Positions 33,329 to 45,119 of a stretch of 64,000 nucleotides of DNA are shown here, piece after piece. The stretch is from Topomyia yanbarensis (Eukaryota > Arthropoda > Insecta > Diptera > Culicidae). Both the position numbers and the translations under genes were made by a program. How positions within the stretch are numbered: the first letter of the stretch is position 1; each line of letters begins with the position of its first letter. The stretch covers positions 67,269,412-67,333,411 of the forward strand of contig NC_080671.1 in the NCBI RefSeq assembly GCF_030247195.1. Direction: 5' to 3'. The notes beneath the pieces were generated by a model. The model had not been told where the DNA came from, did no database searches, and saw only the letters and a list, made by a program, of their open reading frames with translations.

Positions 33329-33829
33329 ACGAATTAATATTGAATTCAATGAATCGCCACTAGACGGTTATAGTTCACAAAAGGAATTTAAATTTAAAAT
33401 ATTTAATGGTCACGTTTTCCAGTTAACTGTTCGTAGTGCCATGTCTGGTGGATCTTTGATCAAAGCGGGGAATACAAATAATCTACAAGCACCTAAATAG
33501 GTAACAGCAGTTTTAACTGTATACTGTATAGTTACGTACTTTGGCATGTTTTTCTTCAGAAGCTGTGACATTTTATGTTAATTTACTGTATCATTTCTTT
33601 GTCGAACAGTAATTGTTACATGAAGATCTTTTTGAATCTTACAGGAAGAAGTTTTCATAACAGAATATAATGACTATAACATTTGTGGTTCTATGATAGT
33701 TTGAAGGGTAAATTTCAATTCACGTTTTAAATTCCAATGAAATCCTTATACGGTTTATGTGTACTGATTTCGGTACAACTTTAGGCTTCGTTGGGCACAC
33801 CGCGTAAAAAAGCGTTAGCGCTAACACTA

Positions 33830-34720
33830 TTGCGTGAGAGACCTATTCTTATCGGTCGAACACACCGGATGCATTCTCTTTCTCTTGCAGAGGATTGTCT
33901 TCCATCGCGCACTCACTCTCATTCATGAAAGAGATATAATTGCGCGTCGCGGCGGATCTCCAAGGGAAACCAGCAGCAGCACAACAAACAAAAATCAAAA
34001 CATAAGCGTCGTCTGCTCCAGCCAAGCACCATTCTGGACTGTGTGCGGCGTTCGTTGGGAATTTGGTATTGGGTGGCTTGTGGAAGCATGTACAGTACAG
34101 TACAGTACAGTTAGGTTAGTTTACAAAGAACTCTCGTCGCGGTTGGATGTGTTTGCGTTCGAGCGGTGTGCCCGTAAGTGAAAGAGGTGAAAGTACCCAC
34201 GATTGTGCATTCTTTGCCACCTTGAGCCCAAAGTAAAGTGGTTCTGGCGTTGCATCTATCTTCGATTTAAAAGTGAAGTGGTTTTGTTTTAAAAGGAAGT
34301 GAAATCACATATCGTATCCGGTGGTGCAGTAAATCTTGTGCTACGACGTCGAGCGAAGTTCTATCTAGCGTTCTGAGTTAGGTATCCATCTATTGTATGC
34401 TTGAAGTGCATTACTAAATCTGAGTGAGTGTAATTATTAGTTTCAAAGTGCCGCGCACCTTTGTTCAGATTTCGTTGTTGTGAAAGCGCTCCAAGTCTTT
34501 TGTGTCTGTATCGGAATCGTGTCTGACGTGGAGGAAGATAACTATAATACATAGAAGCAGACGAGACGAAATCTGGAATAAATAGGATTTTTTTTCTCCC
34601 ATCGCAACTTGGATTAAACTCGATTTGTTTGAGACCCGGCTATCTTGCACTTGTTGTCAGGATTCCTCGTTCCGTGCTGTTCGAGCCAGACAAACGATTT
34701 GGAGCGACTATAAACGAAAG
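33830..34720 (+). other. Possible 5' untranslated exon of an unidentified gene
   Basis: The stretch is less AT-rich than its flanks and contains no transposon signature. It has the repeated AAGTGAAGTGG / AAAGTGAAG words common in mosquito 5' leaders and a run of four ACAGT units at 34092-34111. It ends in a donor-like AAAG|GTTTGT near 34719. A 115-codon open frame (33834-34181) has no recognisable protein. If real, the coding exons lie further right or outside the window. Weak evidence, offered as a candidate only. Confidence 0.25.
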
Positions 34721-35023
34721 GTTTGTATGCATATATTTTACAAAGCAGACGTTATTTCGATTGATGGCTTCGTAGGATGCAAAGGTCCGAATTGCGACTC
34801 AATCTTTTTAAGCAATCGTTTTAGCGCTATTTTTAAATTAAATAACCAAATTTACGAAACGTTCTTTTATTTCATATCAGTAGCCACACTGTTAACATTT
34901 TCTATTCGAATGACCATGAAATACAGGCGGCTGACGACTGATGGGCTCGACGAATATTGTTGAATTCCTGGCTGAATCTAATAAATAACTACACTAGGCA
35001 CGGGCATTGCACAGTGGCACGAC

Positions 35024-35345
35024 TTAGAACAAAAGGTGGACTAAAGTCCAAACTTTTCCGTATCAGTTCATATAGGACGTTTTTATGTAATTTTGGTACG
35101 CTGAATTCGTTTTCGATATTAAAACATTTCAAAAATGAACATTTACTATTCATTAGGGTGTCTCAAAAATATTTTTTTTCTAAATCGTTCTTAAAATTTG
35201 TGTATATTAATTTTCGTGTGCTAAATCGTTTTTGATATTAACATTTGCAAAAAAATTTCATTATACATTAGGGTGGCTCAAAAATAATTATTTTGTTGTG
35301 AAGGTTCAAATTTTTTTGAAGACATTTTTGTGCGCTGAATTCCTA
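35024..35345 (+). repeat. ~117-bp tandem repeat, about 2.5 units
   Basis: Successive units start near 35097 (TACGCTGAATTCG), 35217 (TGTGCTAAATCG) and 35330 (TGCGCTGAATTCC). Each unit contains GATATTAA..CATTT and ATTAGGGTG(T/G)CTCAAAAAT. Confidence 0.65.
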
Positions 35346-35730
35346 TGTCCGTACAGCAAGCTTTTTTATAACGATGCGTTGAGAAGCGATCGTTTTACTA
35401 ACTAAAATACCTAGTTATAAAAATTCTTCCAGAATTTCTTGCTGCTAATTACAACATATAAAAGTTTTTAGGCTACATGCTAACAAGTTAAAAAAGATTT
35501 TCAGTTAAACTTTCTACGAACTACTAAAGCAATGCAATAAAATTATCCGTACACCATCTTGAATCCGATTTGAACATTTTTCGATGTTTTGGATTCAGAA
35601 ACACATGCATTTTCAGAATCGGTAGAAAACAACTGATTCCAGAATCTCCGGAGGGATGTTCCATTACTAGGATACAAATACAAATACGATTTGTAAATGT
35701 TAACGAAATCTTAGCAATGCAGTGGAGAGC

Positions 35731-35778
35731 CGATTTTATCAGCACCCGATTTTATCAGCACCCGTTTTTATCTACCTC
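35731..35778 (+). repeat. 16-bp tandem repeat, three units
   Basis: CGATTTTATCAGCACC occurs perfectly at 35731-35746 and 35747-35762, then as a diverged CGTTTTTATCTACCTC at 35763-35778. Confidence 0.8.
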
Positions 35779-36039
35779 CCATTTTGTTCAGCTTTAAGAC
35801 CCGATTGCTCAAAAGTACGATGTGGGGTCTAAGCAGCTCTAAGAAAATGTAATTTTTGCTGACGACTAGATGTAGTATTATCGGATTCAATGGCATCTTA
35901 ATATTAACCCTCCGGTACTCGCGCCAACTTCTATAACACGAGCACTCGCGCGTTGTATTTTGTACAACACAGATAGTCTTCAAAAGACCTAGTGATCCGT
36001 ATAATTTGGAGCGTTATTTTTTCTGCAAACTAGGGCAGT

Positions 36040-37330
36040 AGATTGTGACCTTTTGGATGGACTAATGAATATGTCGGAGTTCTGCGACCAGGCGGCGCTA
36101 GTGAACATTACATTTTTTCGACCTACTGTATCTAAAGTTTCAGATTTTTCATGCCCATCTGTCTCTTCGGCAATACTGCTCTGGAGATCAATATCAACGA
36201 GATTTGGAAGTTCCTTTACCAGAGTTTTTGATTCATGAAGTTTGAATTCTGGCACTTGCGTTGCGTAAAAAGTTGATATCTCCGGGACCATACCTGTCTT
36301 GAAGATTTTCATTAAATACGCAGTCCAAAACGTATTAAGAAAATATTTTAAACATATTATTCAGATGTATTTAGCAACTAAATAATAAATAATTAAAAGG
36401 CACGGAAACACGATAAATTTTATTCTATTTAGCAGTAATAGTCAATATTGTTCTACGCAGTATAATATTATAAGTCATGTCATTAGTGAACTATACGTTT
36501 TTCAAATCAAATTAGTACACGGAACAAATTGAAGAACAATTGTTTATGTTTAGTGTTATTTTGGTTTTTAGGAAGGTTGTGTCATTATTACCATGCCTGT
36601 TCAAAGTAGTGCCTTTTAGTGATCACCATCGTGTGTGGTAGAGTGATGAGTGGTGTTTCACAAATGGTCCACAGTAGTTTTACGACTTCCAAATCGAAAT
36701 TTATCTGTGTGCATGTTTCAAAATCACGAAAAATATAATTTCATGAGTATTGTATCAATATTTAAGTAATTAGTTTAGAATAAGAAAGAGGAACGTCATC
36801 TGACAATTTAGTGAGCATATCTTCGGAATATCATCGATTTATTCTTTCCCTAAGTGATATTTACCAATTTCGGTTTTAGTTTGAAGAAAACGAAAACAAG
36901 GACCTTCCAAAAAGTCAGAAATTTGAGATACAGTAGGTCGAAAAAATTAAATATTCAGGTTCACTAGCGCCTCCTAAAGGAAAAATCCCATGCTTTTCGA
37001 TACACCACTTGGAACGTTTTGATCCCGTGAGCGATCCGCTACAAAAATCAGGAAACTGAAATACATAGGGTCTAACAACGGACTTGTTCATTAGAGCCAC
37101 CTATTGGTGGTATTCTGAAATACCTAATGGTGGTATTCTGAAATACCGCCTCACAACTTCGTCGAAGACACTGACTTTCTAAACAATCTGGATCTTGAGA
37201 TACAGTAAGCTGGAAAAATAACATACTCACCGGCGCTACCTAGCAGCAGAATTTTATTTCAAACTATTTGATCCTCCGTAGACTAGCTCTTGATCTCCTG
37301 AACAAGTTTGCCGAAGAAAGTGACCATCTA
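36040..37330. repeat. Cluster of related ~180-bp modules
   Basis: Modules beginning with TGAGATACAGTA(G/A)G(T/C)..GAAAAA and containing a CACTAGCGCC / CACCGGCGCTACC block occur near 36925 and 37195 in direct orientation. A diverged inverted module lies at about 36060-36135 (GGCGGCGCTAGTGAAC, TCGACCTACTGTATCT). They are separated by AT-rich DNA. Non-coding. Confidence 0.5.
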
Positions 37331-37334
37331 CATG

Positions 37335-38735
37335 ATCGAGATTACGAGATATGTTGAACAGAATGCTGTTTTGTTGAATTTCCCATTTAGCGCATTCTAT
37401 TGTCCTGGTTTTAACAAACAATTTCAGATTTTATTGTTGCACTTGAGGTTTGTCAGTGTAAAAGTTGATTATATCTTACCCAGAACATGTTATCAGAGGC
37501 ATACATAGTGGTTTGGCATTGGTAAATATCTGCAACGAAATGAAAATGAAAAATCTTGAAGTGGTGTACAAAGTACAACAGCAAGGGTGCTCGAAGTTAG
37601 AATGGACAAAGCCCATCGCTGAGTTGGAATGGCTAAATTTAAGATTATCTATTGATCATATAATGGTTGGTAGAGATAACCTCGGAAGTTAATCCTATCG
37701 ATGAAGAACACACTGCGGCGAAAGGAGGTCATATTCGATACTAATTTCAGTGCTTTGAATTTGAACGAAACCTGTGCGGATAACTTTTTGGCATCTGAAT
37801 TATGTGTTTGCGAACAATTTTCCTTGCAGTACATAGTAAATCTAGTCCGAATCTGATCTGAGACCGACCAGGTGTCTTAAACCAACGAGACCGGCTCAGT
37901 GCATCTTAACTATTTTGATATTCGTACTTCAAAAATCACCCATACTAAGGTTTGTTCGCGACAAAATCTGGTCACCTAAAACACACAAATCTATTCAAAT
38001 ATTCAACCAAAAATGAGTAAATATTTCTCACAAATATATCTGCTCCATCAAAAAATTTATGATTCATTGATGTGTCGTCACTGTTGTGCTATCTTATGAC
38101 AAGCGCCATTTAGCATATTTCGAGAAAAAACGATTTTTAAAGTTTGTGATTGAATATCTTGAAACTTATAAATGGTAAAAACAATTCAGAGAAGAAAATT
38201 TATGCTTCTATCTATTTTGTATTAATTTCTCAAATATTACGAAAACCGGTTGATTATATTGAGAGTTTTTGCTAAAATGACACTACCATAAGTGTGTATT
38301 GATTTGTGCCAAATTTTTATGACGTGTCATAATTGTGCATAGAAAACTTTTTGTACAAATATAGCAATAAATTTTAACTTTTATTCATATTTTCGGCTTA
38401 GTTTAGTCTAGAAACAATCGGTGAGATGAATTTTAAAGAAAATTGGTCAAGAAATGTAGAAAAAACAGTAATTTTCGTCCACATGCAATTTTTTCAGTTT
38501 AAAAGTACAACTGAATATTTCCCACAATATATGTATTTTTCTTTTGAAAATTATTAAGCCATTGTATTCCTCAAAAATTTTTAGGCATTGAAACAACTTC
38601 AATATAACTTGAGTAAATCCCAAGATATAGTGATTTGAAGCAGAAAACTCACAATTTCTCAACGCGTTTCTCGGTATATCGAATTCTTCAAAAATAGGTT
38701 TCCCAGGTAAAGCCATAGCGGATTTATGTCCTACC
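37335..38735. other. No gene seen
   Basis: AT-rich; the open frames here have no recognisable content. Confidence 0.45.
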
Positions 38736-38736
38736 C

Positions 38737-40197
38737 TTAAGGGGAAACTTAATGGAATTGCGCGCGGGGCTTTGCCGATTTTTTTAAAATCGCTGGTGAA
38801 AAATTTCGAAAAAAAGAAAACATACAAAACTCGAGCATCGTCTAAGCTACATTTTAGTATTTTTTAAGTTGCGAAATTTGGTGTTTTGTTCGAATGGTGT
38901 ACCGGCAAAGCTTTGATTTTCAAATTTCTCTTATATTTCCTATGCAAGTACTACTTTTTATTTACATACATTTGTTGAGAATTTTATAAGGAACATTTTC
39001 ACCGCTTACATTACATAGAATCGAAGCACCGTTTCGGAGATATGTACATTTTGCCGTACATTAAATCATATTTAGAAAAATCATACTTGCGCCGCTGCGG
39101 ATTAAAAATTTTACACTGTTGCCGTCATTTTACCCATGCTTGGTTGGTGTGCAAACGAAATGAAATCCCACGTGCTCCTGTTGACTTTTAAATTATTCGA
39201 ACTCATTTCCCGATAATCAGACCAGTTGACATTGGCCATGTTATACAAATGTATTTTGAATAAATTGATTTTTTACAGAAAATACTACAAGTTTTATTTT
39301 ATCCTCGCAGAAGTCCCATTAGTGGTACACTAAACGAGCAGCCGCCGTTGCTCAAAGATGATTTCGCTAGAGTTTCTCAACGTGGTGCACTCGGGGCACT
39401 AGCATGACTGGCGCCGGAATGTTATTATTATGAATTAGAAATGTATTATGTAAATTTTGTAGTGATATAAAAAGCCTCCTAACTAAAATGCATGCAACAG
39501 TGTTTTATTAGAAATGCTACTTCTGCTTTACTACAAATAATCTGCTAACTAAAATAAATTTTGCAACTGAATTGATAAGGAATATGAATTTAATTTTATG
39601 ATATGTTTATTTTATAACAGCAGATAGATGGTTTTCGATAACATGTCTCCAAAATGTAGATTGAAGTTTCTATAAACATTTTGTGCATAGATATTCTTAT
39701 AACATGGTCTAGACCAACACAGCACAAGTTAGTTGGTGCTTCAGGCATGTCTGACAGGTTCACAGTTTTTTGAAACTGTTTGTAATCTGTGAATATGAAT
39801 GAAAAGTATGGAACGAATAAAAATGCAATTAATACATTGAAAATAAATGTAATGAACTTATGTACATATTATAAATATGATCGAAGATAATGGTAATATA
39901 TGAAGAATGTAACAAAATACTGACAATACACATCCGTTCCACACTAAATTTAGGAAGACAATGAAACTTTCGCCAGATTGTTTAGTTATAGATATGTATT
40001 ACCTTCGGGGAACTTTCTTCGCATTTCTTGGTTATTGTATCGATATTTGTGAAATCAAGGTTTACGAGTTCATACATCAGATATCAGATCAGATTTTTTT
40101 TGTTATTCGAAGTGAACCTGCAAAATGCTTCACGAAATTCGAAATCAATTTCATTTAAACAAACATCTTCTAATTATTATTTTACTCTTTGAATCCT
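38737..40197 (+). repeat. Long inverted repeat, left arm
   Basis: Positions 38737-40087 (1351 bp) are the reverse complement of 52688-54038, also 1351 bp. All four 60-bp blocks I compared were identical. The outer edge is at TTAAGGGGAAACTT. Homology continues on the inner side, 40088-40197 against 51327-51429, but with about five differences in 100 bp. The arm is AT-rich, has no coding region that I recognise, and has no terminal inverted repeat of its own. Confidence 0.92.
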
Positions 40198-40199
40198 GT

Positions 40200-40620
40200 T
40201 TGTGTTTAAGTTTTGTCATAACTCTAAAAATAGTTAAAGATTTGGCCCGAAGGGTGATGTGTCATATTCCATTGGACTCACTTCGTCAAGGTCGGAAAAT
40301 GTCTGTGAATGTATGTATGTATATATGTATGCTTGCACATGTACGTGTGTACATGGTGTAGAAACTGGATCGCCGTGATATCACAGTGATGCAAAACTTA
40401 TTGAAATGGGTTCCAAATTACCTGAATTTAGCACTCGCTAATGACTAACCAAATTCGCTTTGGCCACTTTCGATGGCCGGTTTGTTGGACTTTGATTTTG
40501 ATTATTTTTGCCTTCTTTTTTTGTTTTTATGTTATATTTGCCTTATTATACAGAAAGGTTATACCAACACACTGAAAATTGTCAACCTTATCCTAATTTT
40601 TTGTCTAAAATAAGCTTTTT
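40200..40620 (+). repeat. Dispersed repeat with microsatellite, resembles 49540-49860
   Basis: GAATGTATGTATGTATATATG is followed by text about CTAATGACTAACCAAA and TTGGCCACTTTCGATGG that recurs, diverged, at 49540-49860 (CTAATGACAAACCACA, TTGGCCACCTCCGAGG). It is probably the 3' or terminal part of a dispersed element whose coding part is absent. Confidence 0.4.
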
Positions 40621-40629
40621 GGCGAAACT

Positions 40630-41035
40630 ATGAGCGTGCGGCGAGGGGTTACCACATATCACCTTCTCCCATTAAACCCATTAAATCTCCCCCATCATAC
40701 CCTCTCAAACCGCAACCCCATCTCATCTTCTTCAGGCCAACCTCCGTTAGACCCACCCACTGATACCTTCACCTACCTATGACTTTTAAAGGATTCCTCG
40801 CGGGTCCGAAGAATACCATCCGCCAACCCAGTACTCGACGACTTACTAGACTGAGGCGCAAATTTGTTTCGCTGATCTCCCATAGGTGTAAACCTTTTTT
40901 CTTGTGTAAAAAAAAATATTTCAACATTGTAACCTCCTAGTTTTAAGATATCCAAAATGTAAAAACAAAAGAATTTGGCACCGCCAAGCTAACGCATTTG
41001 TGCCTATCAAATAAACGAAATGAATAAAAAAACTG
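40630..41035 (+). mobile_element. Probable 3' end of a truncated non-LTR element
   Basis: A C-rich stretch is followed by AGCTAACGCATTTGTGCCTA, ATAAACGAAATGAATAAAAAAA, i.e. a polyadenylation-like signal and short A tail. This is typical of LINE 3' UTRs in Aedes. No coding part and no clear target duplication were found. Confidence 0.35.
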
Positions 41036-41039
41036 GATT

Positions 41040-41555
41040 ATGCATCTAAACATTTTGACACCTTACATTTCAAAGGTATTCCTATTTCGAGAAAACCTTT
41101 TATTATTCAACAATAGAAAAAAAAATCTGCTAGGTCATATCACAGTTCAATGGTCATAGCTTTTCCAAAGACACCATGTAAATATTTATACGTGTGATTT
41201 ATATGTATGTGGTACCAAAGCCAGCTTACAATTAATTTTTTGATGGTGTCTCTTTACAACAAATTTTAATTTCTTTTATTTATTTTAGAAAGTTTACATC
41301 GGATTGCATTTTTGCAGAACATTGCGTATTATTAAGAAAATTGTAATACTAAGAAAAGGTAAATCTTTGATTAGCATTATGTTTCAAATTTATTTTTTCT
41401 CTAAACTGATAAAATACTGATTTGTTACACTTTTCAAGAATATTGTCCGATGTTTCTGTACAAATTATATTGTACAGTTTTTGTGAGTGCGCCTAAATTG
41501 TATATTTTTATTCAATAAACAAATCTTATATTTTAGTAATAGTAAGCGATTCTTC
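41040..41555. other. No gene seen
   Basis: AT-rich spacer between the probable LINE 3' end and the R1 debris. Confidence 0.45.
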
Positions 41556-41559
41556 GTCT

Positions 41560-42895
41560 GGTTTTACCCAACGGAGCTACATTGCATTTCCGCAGTTAAC
41601 GTTAACGTAACACAGTTTCGTCATTCTCGCCATACATTACACCTCTTAGAACCTCTGCGTACTTGAGCCATTTCGCCCCGAACTCCACTCGAATATTCTC
41701 CTGCGGAAAATATCGCAAACCGTTTAGCTTCGGTTTCTGTGAGTCATTTACCTCCTGTTGTCGGGAGCCGTTTAGCTGCTGATTCCATGAGTAATACTCC
41801 AGTTTCGAATATTTCTCAGCGATGAAACTACTCTACTCCGACTGCCAGTTCTCCGGCGACGGAATTTTCCTGGGTTCCAATGGGTAAGTGAGCTTCCAGC
41901 TTCGCTTCGATCTACTCGATACAGATCCAGTGGTGGATCTAGCCCGCTCACGAGCTACCCGATAGAGTGTCGAGATCAGTCCGGCGATTCCAGGTGGAGC
42001 GTTGCATCCGGTAATTCGGCGCCTCGACGACCCACAACCGGTCTAATCTACTCCGATGGAGTGTTTCCCGAAGACGGAATTTCTCACGAACACGAATTGT
42101 TGTTTTACGTTTTAACGACATTCAATTAGCTAGAGATTACTGGGTAGGGAAAGTTATGAAACTTAGAGCCATAGTACTCAAGTGAGAGCAAGGATGTGAA
42201 GTAAACAGATCGGAAAACTAGAAGTGGCAGGGTCATTAGAACAGGCTTAATATCGTGCGGGCTTAATTTTTGCCTTCTGATAATGAGGGTCGAGCTTAGG
42301 CAGAATTACTACGAATCACCCGAGTTCACTATCATGTGTCCTTGATAAAGGTAGACGTATCTATCTTTACCGTGACAACCGGCAATTGTTGTTTCACGGC
42401 GGTTTTCTAGCCGTGCTACTTTGATGACCCCTTCGCCACTTGCAGTGCAACCTGAAGAGTATAGGCGTCACTACTCTGATGACAGCGTTCCAAGTATGTT
42501 CGTCGTGAGACACCTCTTCGATAATAATAAGCACTATCACGAAGGACAAGTTCTTTGAATCTATGGACTTCGAAGTCCACGTATTCGGGTGCCATTTGCC
42601 TATTCACACACTCCGGACAAAGTGGTGATGAATAGTCTGGAGGACCCCTGCCGGCTCGAGAAAGACCGCCCGGTGTCCCAATACATGATACATTCGTCCG
42701 AATCTGTAATCCTTACCGTTGATTCCCGATGCCGGACACTGAAAGTTTGATATCTTACCGTTCTGTACACACCCGCGACACGAATAGCCATTAGAAGATA
42801 CGTGCACGTTAGCTTTGTTTGTTTCCTCTTTAAGCTCAGCGCAGCAGCCCAAGCTGGAAACACCATACTTCAGTATAGAGGAGGAGATACCCAAT
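41560..42895 (-). mobile_element. R1-type retrotransposon debris, C-terminal half of ORF2
   Basis: GC-rich compared with its surroundings. On the - strand, near 42890, SSILKYGVSSLGCCAELKEE matches the post-RT block that R1-like elements carry after the fingers and palm. It is followed by badly shifted frames with a Cys/His-rich look. The 41600-42150 part resembles 44760-45130, another R1 piece in the window. No intact frame remains. Confidence 0.5.
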
Positions 42896-43078
42896 TACTT
42901 ATTCACAATTATTTTTCTTATTTACAACTACAATTATTTTTCCAAAATTGACTTTTTTGTATTTTTTAATAGTTCTAAATAATTTATGCGGACTGTCATT
43001 TGAGAAATTTGAAAATTTAAATTTTTATATTTTTTGCTATTAGCAGTCAAAGTTAACCATGTAGGTTACCCCAGTACT

Positions 43079-44231
43079 AGCTGGCGTCCAAAAGGGACTA
43101 GTCCCACATTGTGTTTTATGGAAATTCGAGTTTTCTCATTCTTTTTCCGAGGTTTCAAGAAAAAATAGTCGATCGATTTGCCATCAGTAAATGTAATGTT
43201 GTAGCTTACATAACTCGATGTAATACTGTTTTTAGTTTGATTGCATTGTGAGTTGACGTTTTAGCCCAAACAGTCGTTCCTGAAGGTGAGTGCCGCTTAC
43301 ATAATTGCTATGTATGGCTTTTTTCTATCCAATATATATTTCTTGTGCGAATGTATATTGTTAAACGTAATTTGTCGAAAATTCCAGTGAAAGTGTCATG
43401 TCGCTACATTGAAAGTTGACCGAGCAATAAGGGATCAAGAGAAAAACGGTACATTGTGGTCGGAAAATTAAATAAAATCGTGGAATCAATTATTATCTTC
43501 CGTTATGTAGTTAAGGTGTCTTCGGAAAAGTTGGTGTATGGCACCTAACGCTTTATTTGGTTGAATCATACTAGTTCGGAATTCAGTCGCAACGGCGCTT
43601 ATCAATTTTTAATAAAGCTATATAGAAATGTGGTGTCTTCGAGAAAATTCTAGGTTGTAGGTTCTATCATTTTCAATATATCTTTTGAATATGCAAATTT
43701 TGTAGGTCCTGTATGTTTCGAGATACAGCATGCTTTGATTGAAAAATTTACTTACAGATTATGTTTCCAAAAATACGTCATATTTCGAAACTTGTAGGAC
43801 CTACAAAGTGAGTATCTTCGAAAGATATGCTTATAAACCTGACATAAAACTTTGCTGGAGACACCATCTTTCCATCTCTGTCCATTAAAAAGTTGATTAC
43901 AGCACCGTCGTAGCGACTGAATTCCGATCTAATATGAAATGATAAATTAAAGCGCTAGAAGCCATGCAACAACTTTGCCGAACACCATAACTCTAAAACG
44001 AAAGATCAAGAAAGTACGTGTGAATTGGGGTTAGCCCCTTTTGGACCCAAGGTACCCCCGGATTAACCCTTCGAACTTCGAAAATGCTCGTGAATTGAAA
44101 GGTAGTTCATATAATGGTCTTATTTTTGCTAGACAACATAAACCAATGAATTTCTAATAAATTCGTGTATTTTAAAAATAAAAACAATGTTAATTTGGAA
44201 ATGCGGAAGTTTTTAGCCCCTTTTGGATGCC
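43079..44231. mobile_element. Foldback DNA element with inverted termini, ~1.15 kb
   Basis: The left terminus AGCTGGCGTCCAAAAGGG pairs with the right terminus, whose reverse complement reads GGCTGGCATCCAAAAGGG. Inside, 43510-43740 and 43775-44000 form a second, diverged inverted repeat with shared blocks (TCGGAATTCAGTCGC, TTTTGTAGGTCCT, TTTCGA(G/A)ATA). Non-coding. It interrupts the R1 debris field. Confidence 0.6.
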
Positions 44232-44379
44232 AGCCATTCAATTGATACTGAAACTTTCACAATTTAAACAATACACATTAAAAAAATTTCACCCAGAATT
44301 TCAATATAAAATGCCTAATGGAAAAATAGTTTCAGCTATTTCAAAATAATGCCATTTGATTCCGTATACCCTTTATCTC

Positions 44380-44650
44380 AACTCTTCCGAGCAGTTCCAG
44401 TGTTAACACCCCGCTATACATTATATTCCACAGTGTTGGGTCGAGTATGGCGGCCTGAGGTACTCCCGCTAATCGACCTTTCGAAGCTTCGCTGATACCT
44501 TCGGGACTGTCCAATTTAACCGTCTAGTTACCCCTTGAAAATGCCGAAAATACTTCCCATGTTTCGTCGAACGAATAATTCCTATGGAACTGAGTCTATC
44601 CGAAATGAAGTAATGGTTCGTGGCTAATGTGTCAATAATCCCTACGCTTT
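44380..44650 (-). mobile_element. Mixed fragment: R1-type RT scrap and I-type RNase H scrap
   Basis: On the - strand, 44381-44470 gives GVPQAAILDPTLWNIMYSGV, a decayed PQG block of an R1-type reverse transcriptase. Next to it, 44642-44532 reads GIIDTLATNHYFISDRLSS and KHGKYF, closely matching residues 993-1028 of the intact I-element ORF2 at 25089-28775, with one codon lost. This is a chimeric junction of two retroelement clades. Confidence 0.6.
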
Positions 44651-45119
44651 CGTCGTACCGCTTTATTTGCTCACGAGTTTTCCGCAGCTCCGGAGCCTCA
44701 TTTGATCCGTGAACCATTTAACTTTCGACTCATGCTTTTCGTCTTCATTACATCGCCATTTATCTCCAGTCTCAGTGAGCCGTAGCTGCTGATTCCATTT
44801 AACTTCTGTTTCTGTGTGACTTGCAGCTCTCAGTCTTTTTCCGAGCTACTCGGGTAGTCCCCGGCAGTGAACTCACTCTACTCCGACTGAAAATTCCCTG
44901 AGGCGGAATTTCTCTCGTTACTTTCTTCCTTCAACTCCTTGCTCTTCCTTGAGTACTATTGCTCTTAATATTGAAAAATATGTCACCACCTTGCTTGGCT
45001 TAATGCAGTCGGATAGTCCACGCACGGTGGTGAATCACCCTACAGTGAATTCCCCAGCGGTAGTTTTCTCCCGATACCAATTTTCGTTTCCGTGACCCAT
45101 TTAGCTCCCCGCTTCTTCC

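Noticed and set aside
40362..41045. Target duplication AAACTGGAT around the LINE 3' end
   Set aside because: The word occurs at 40364 and 41030, but the left occurrence lies inside another repeat and nothing shows that the element starts there; probably coincidence.
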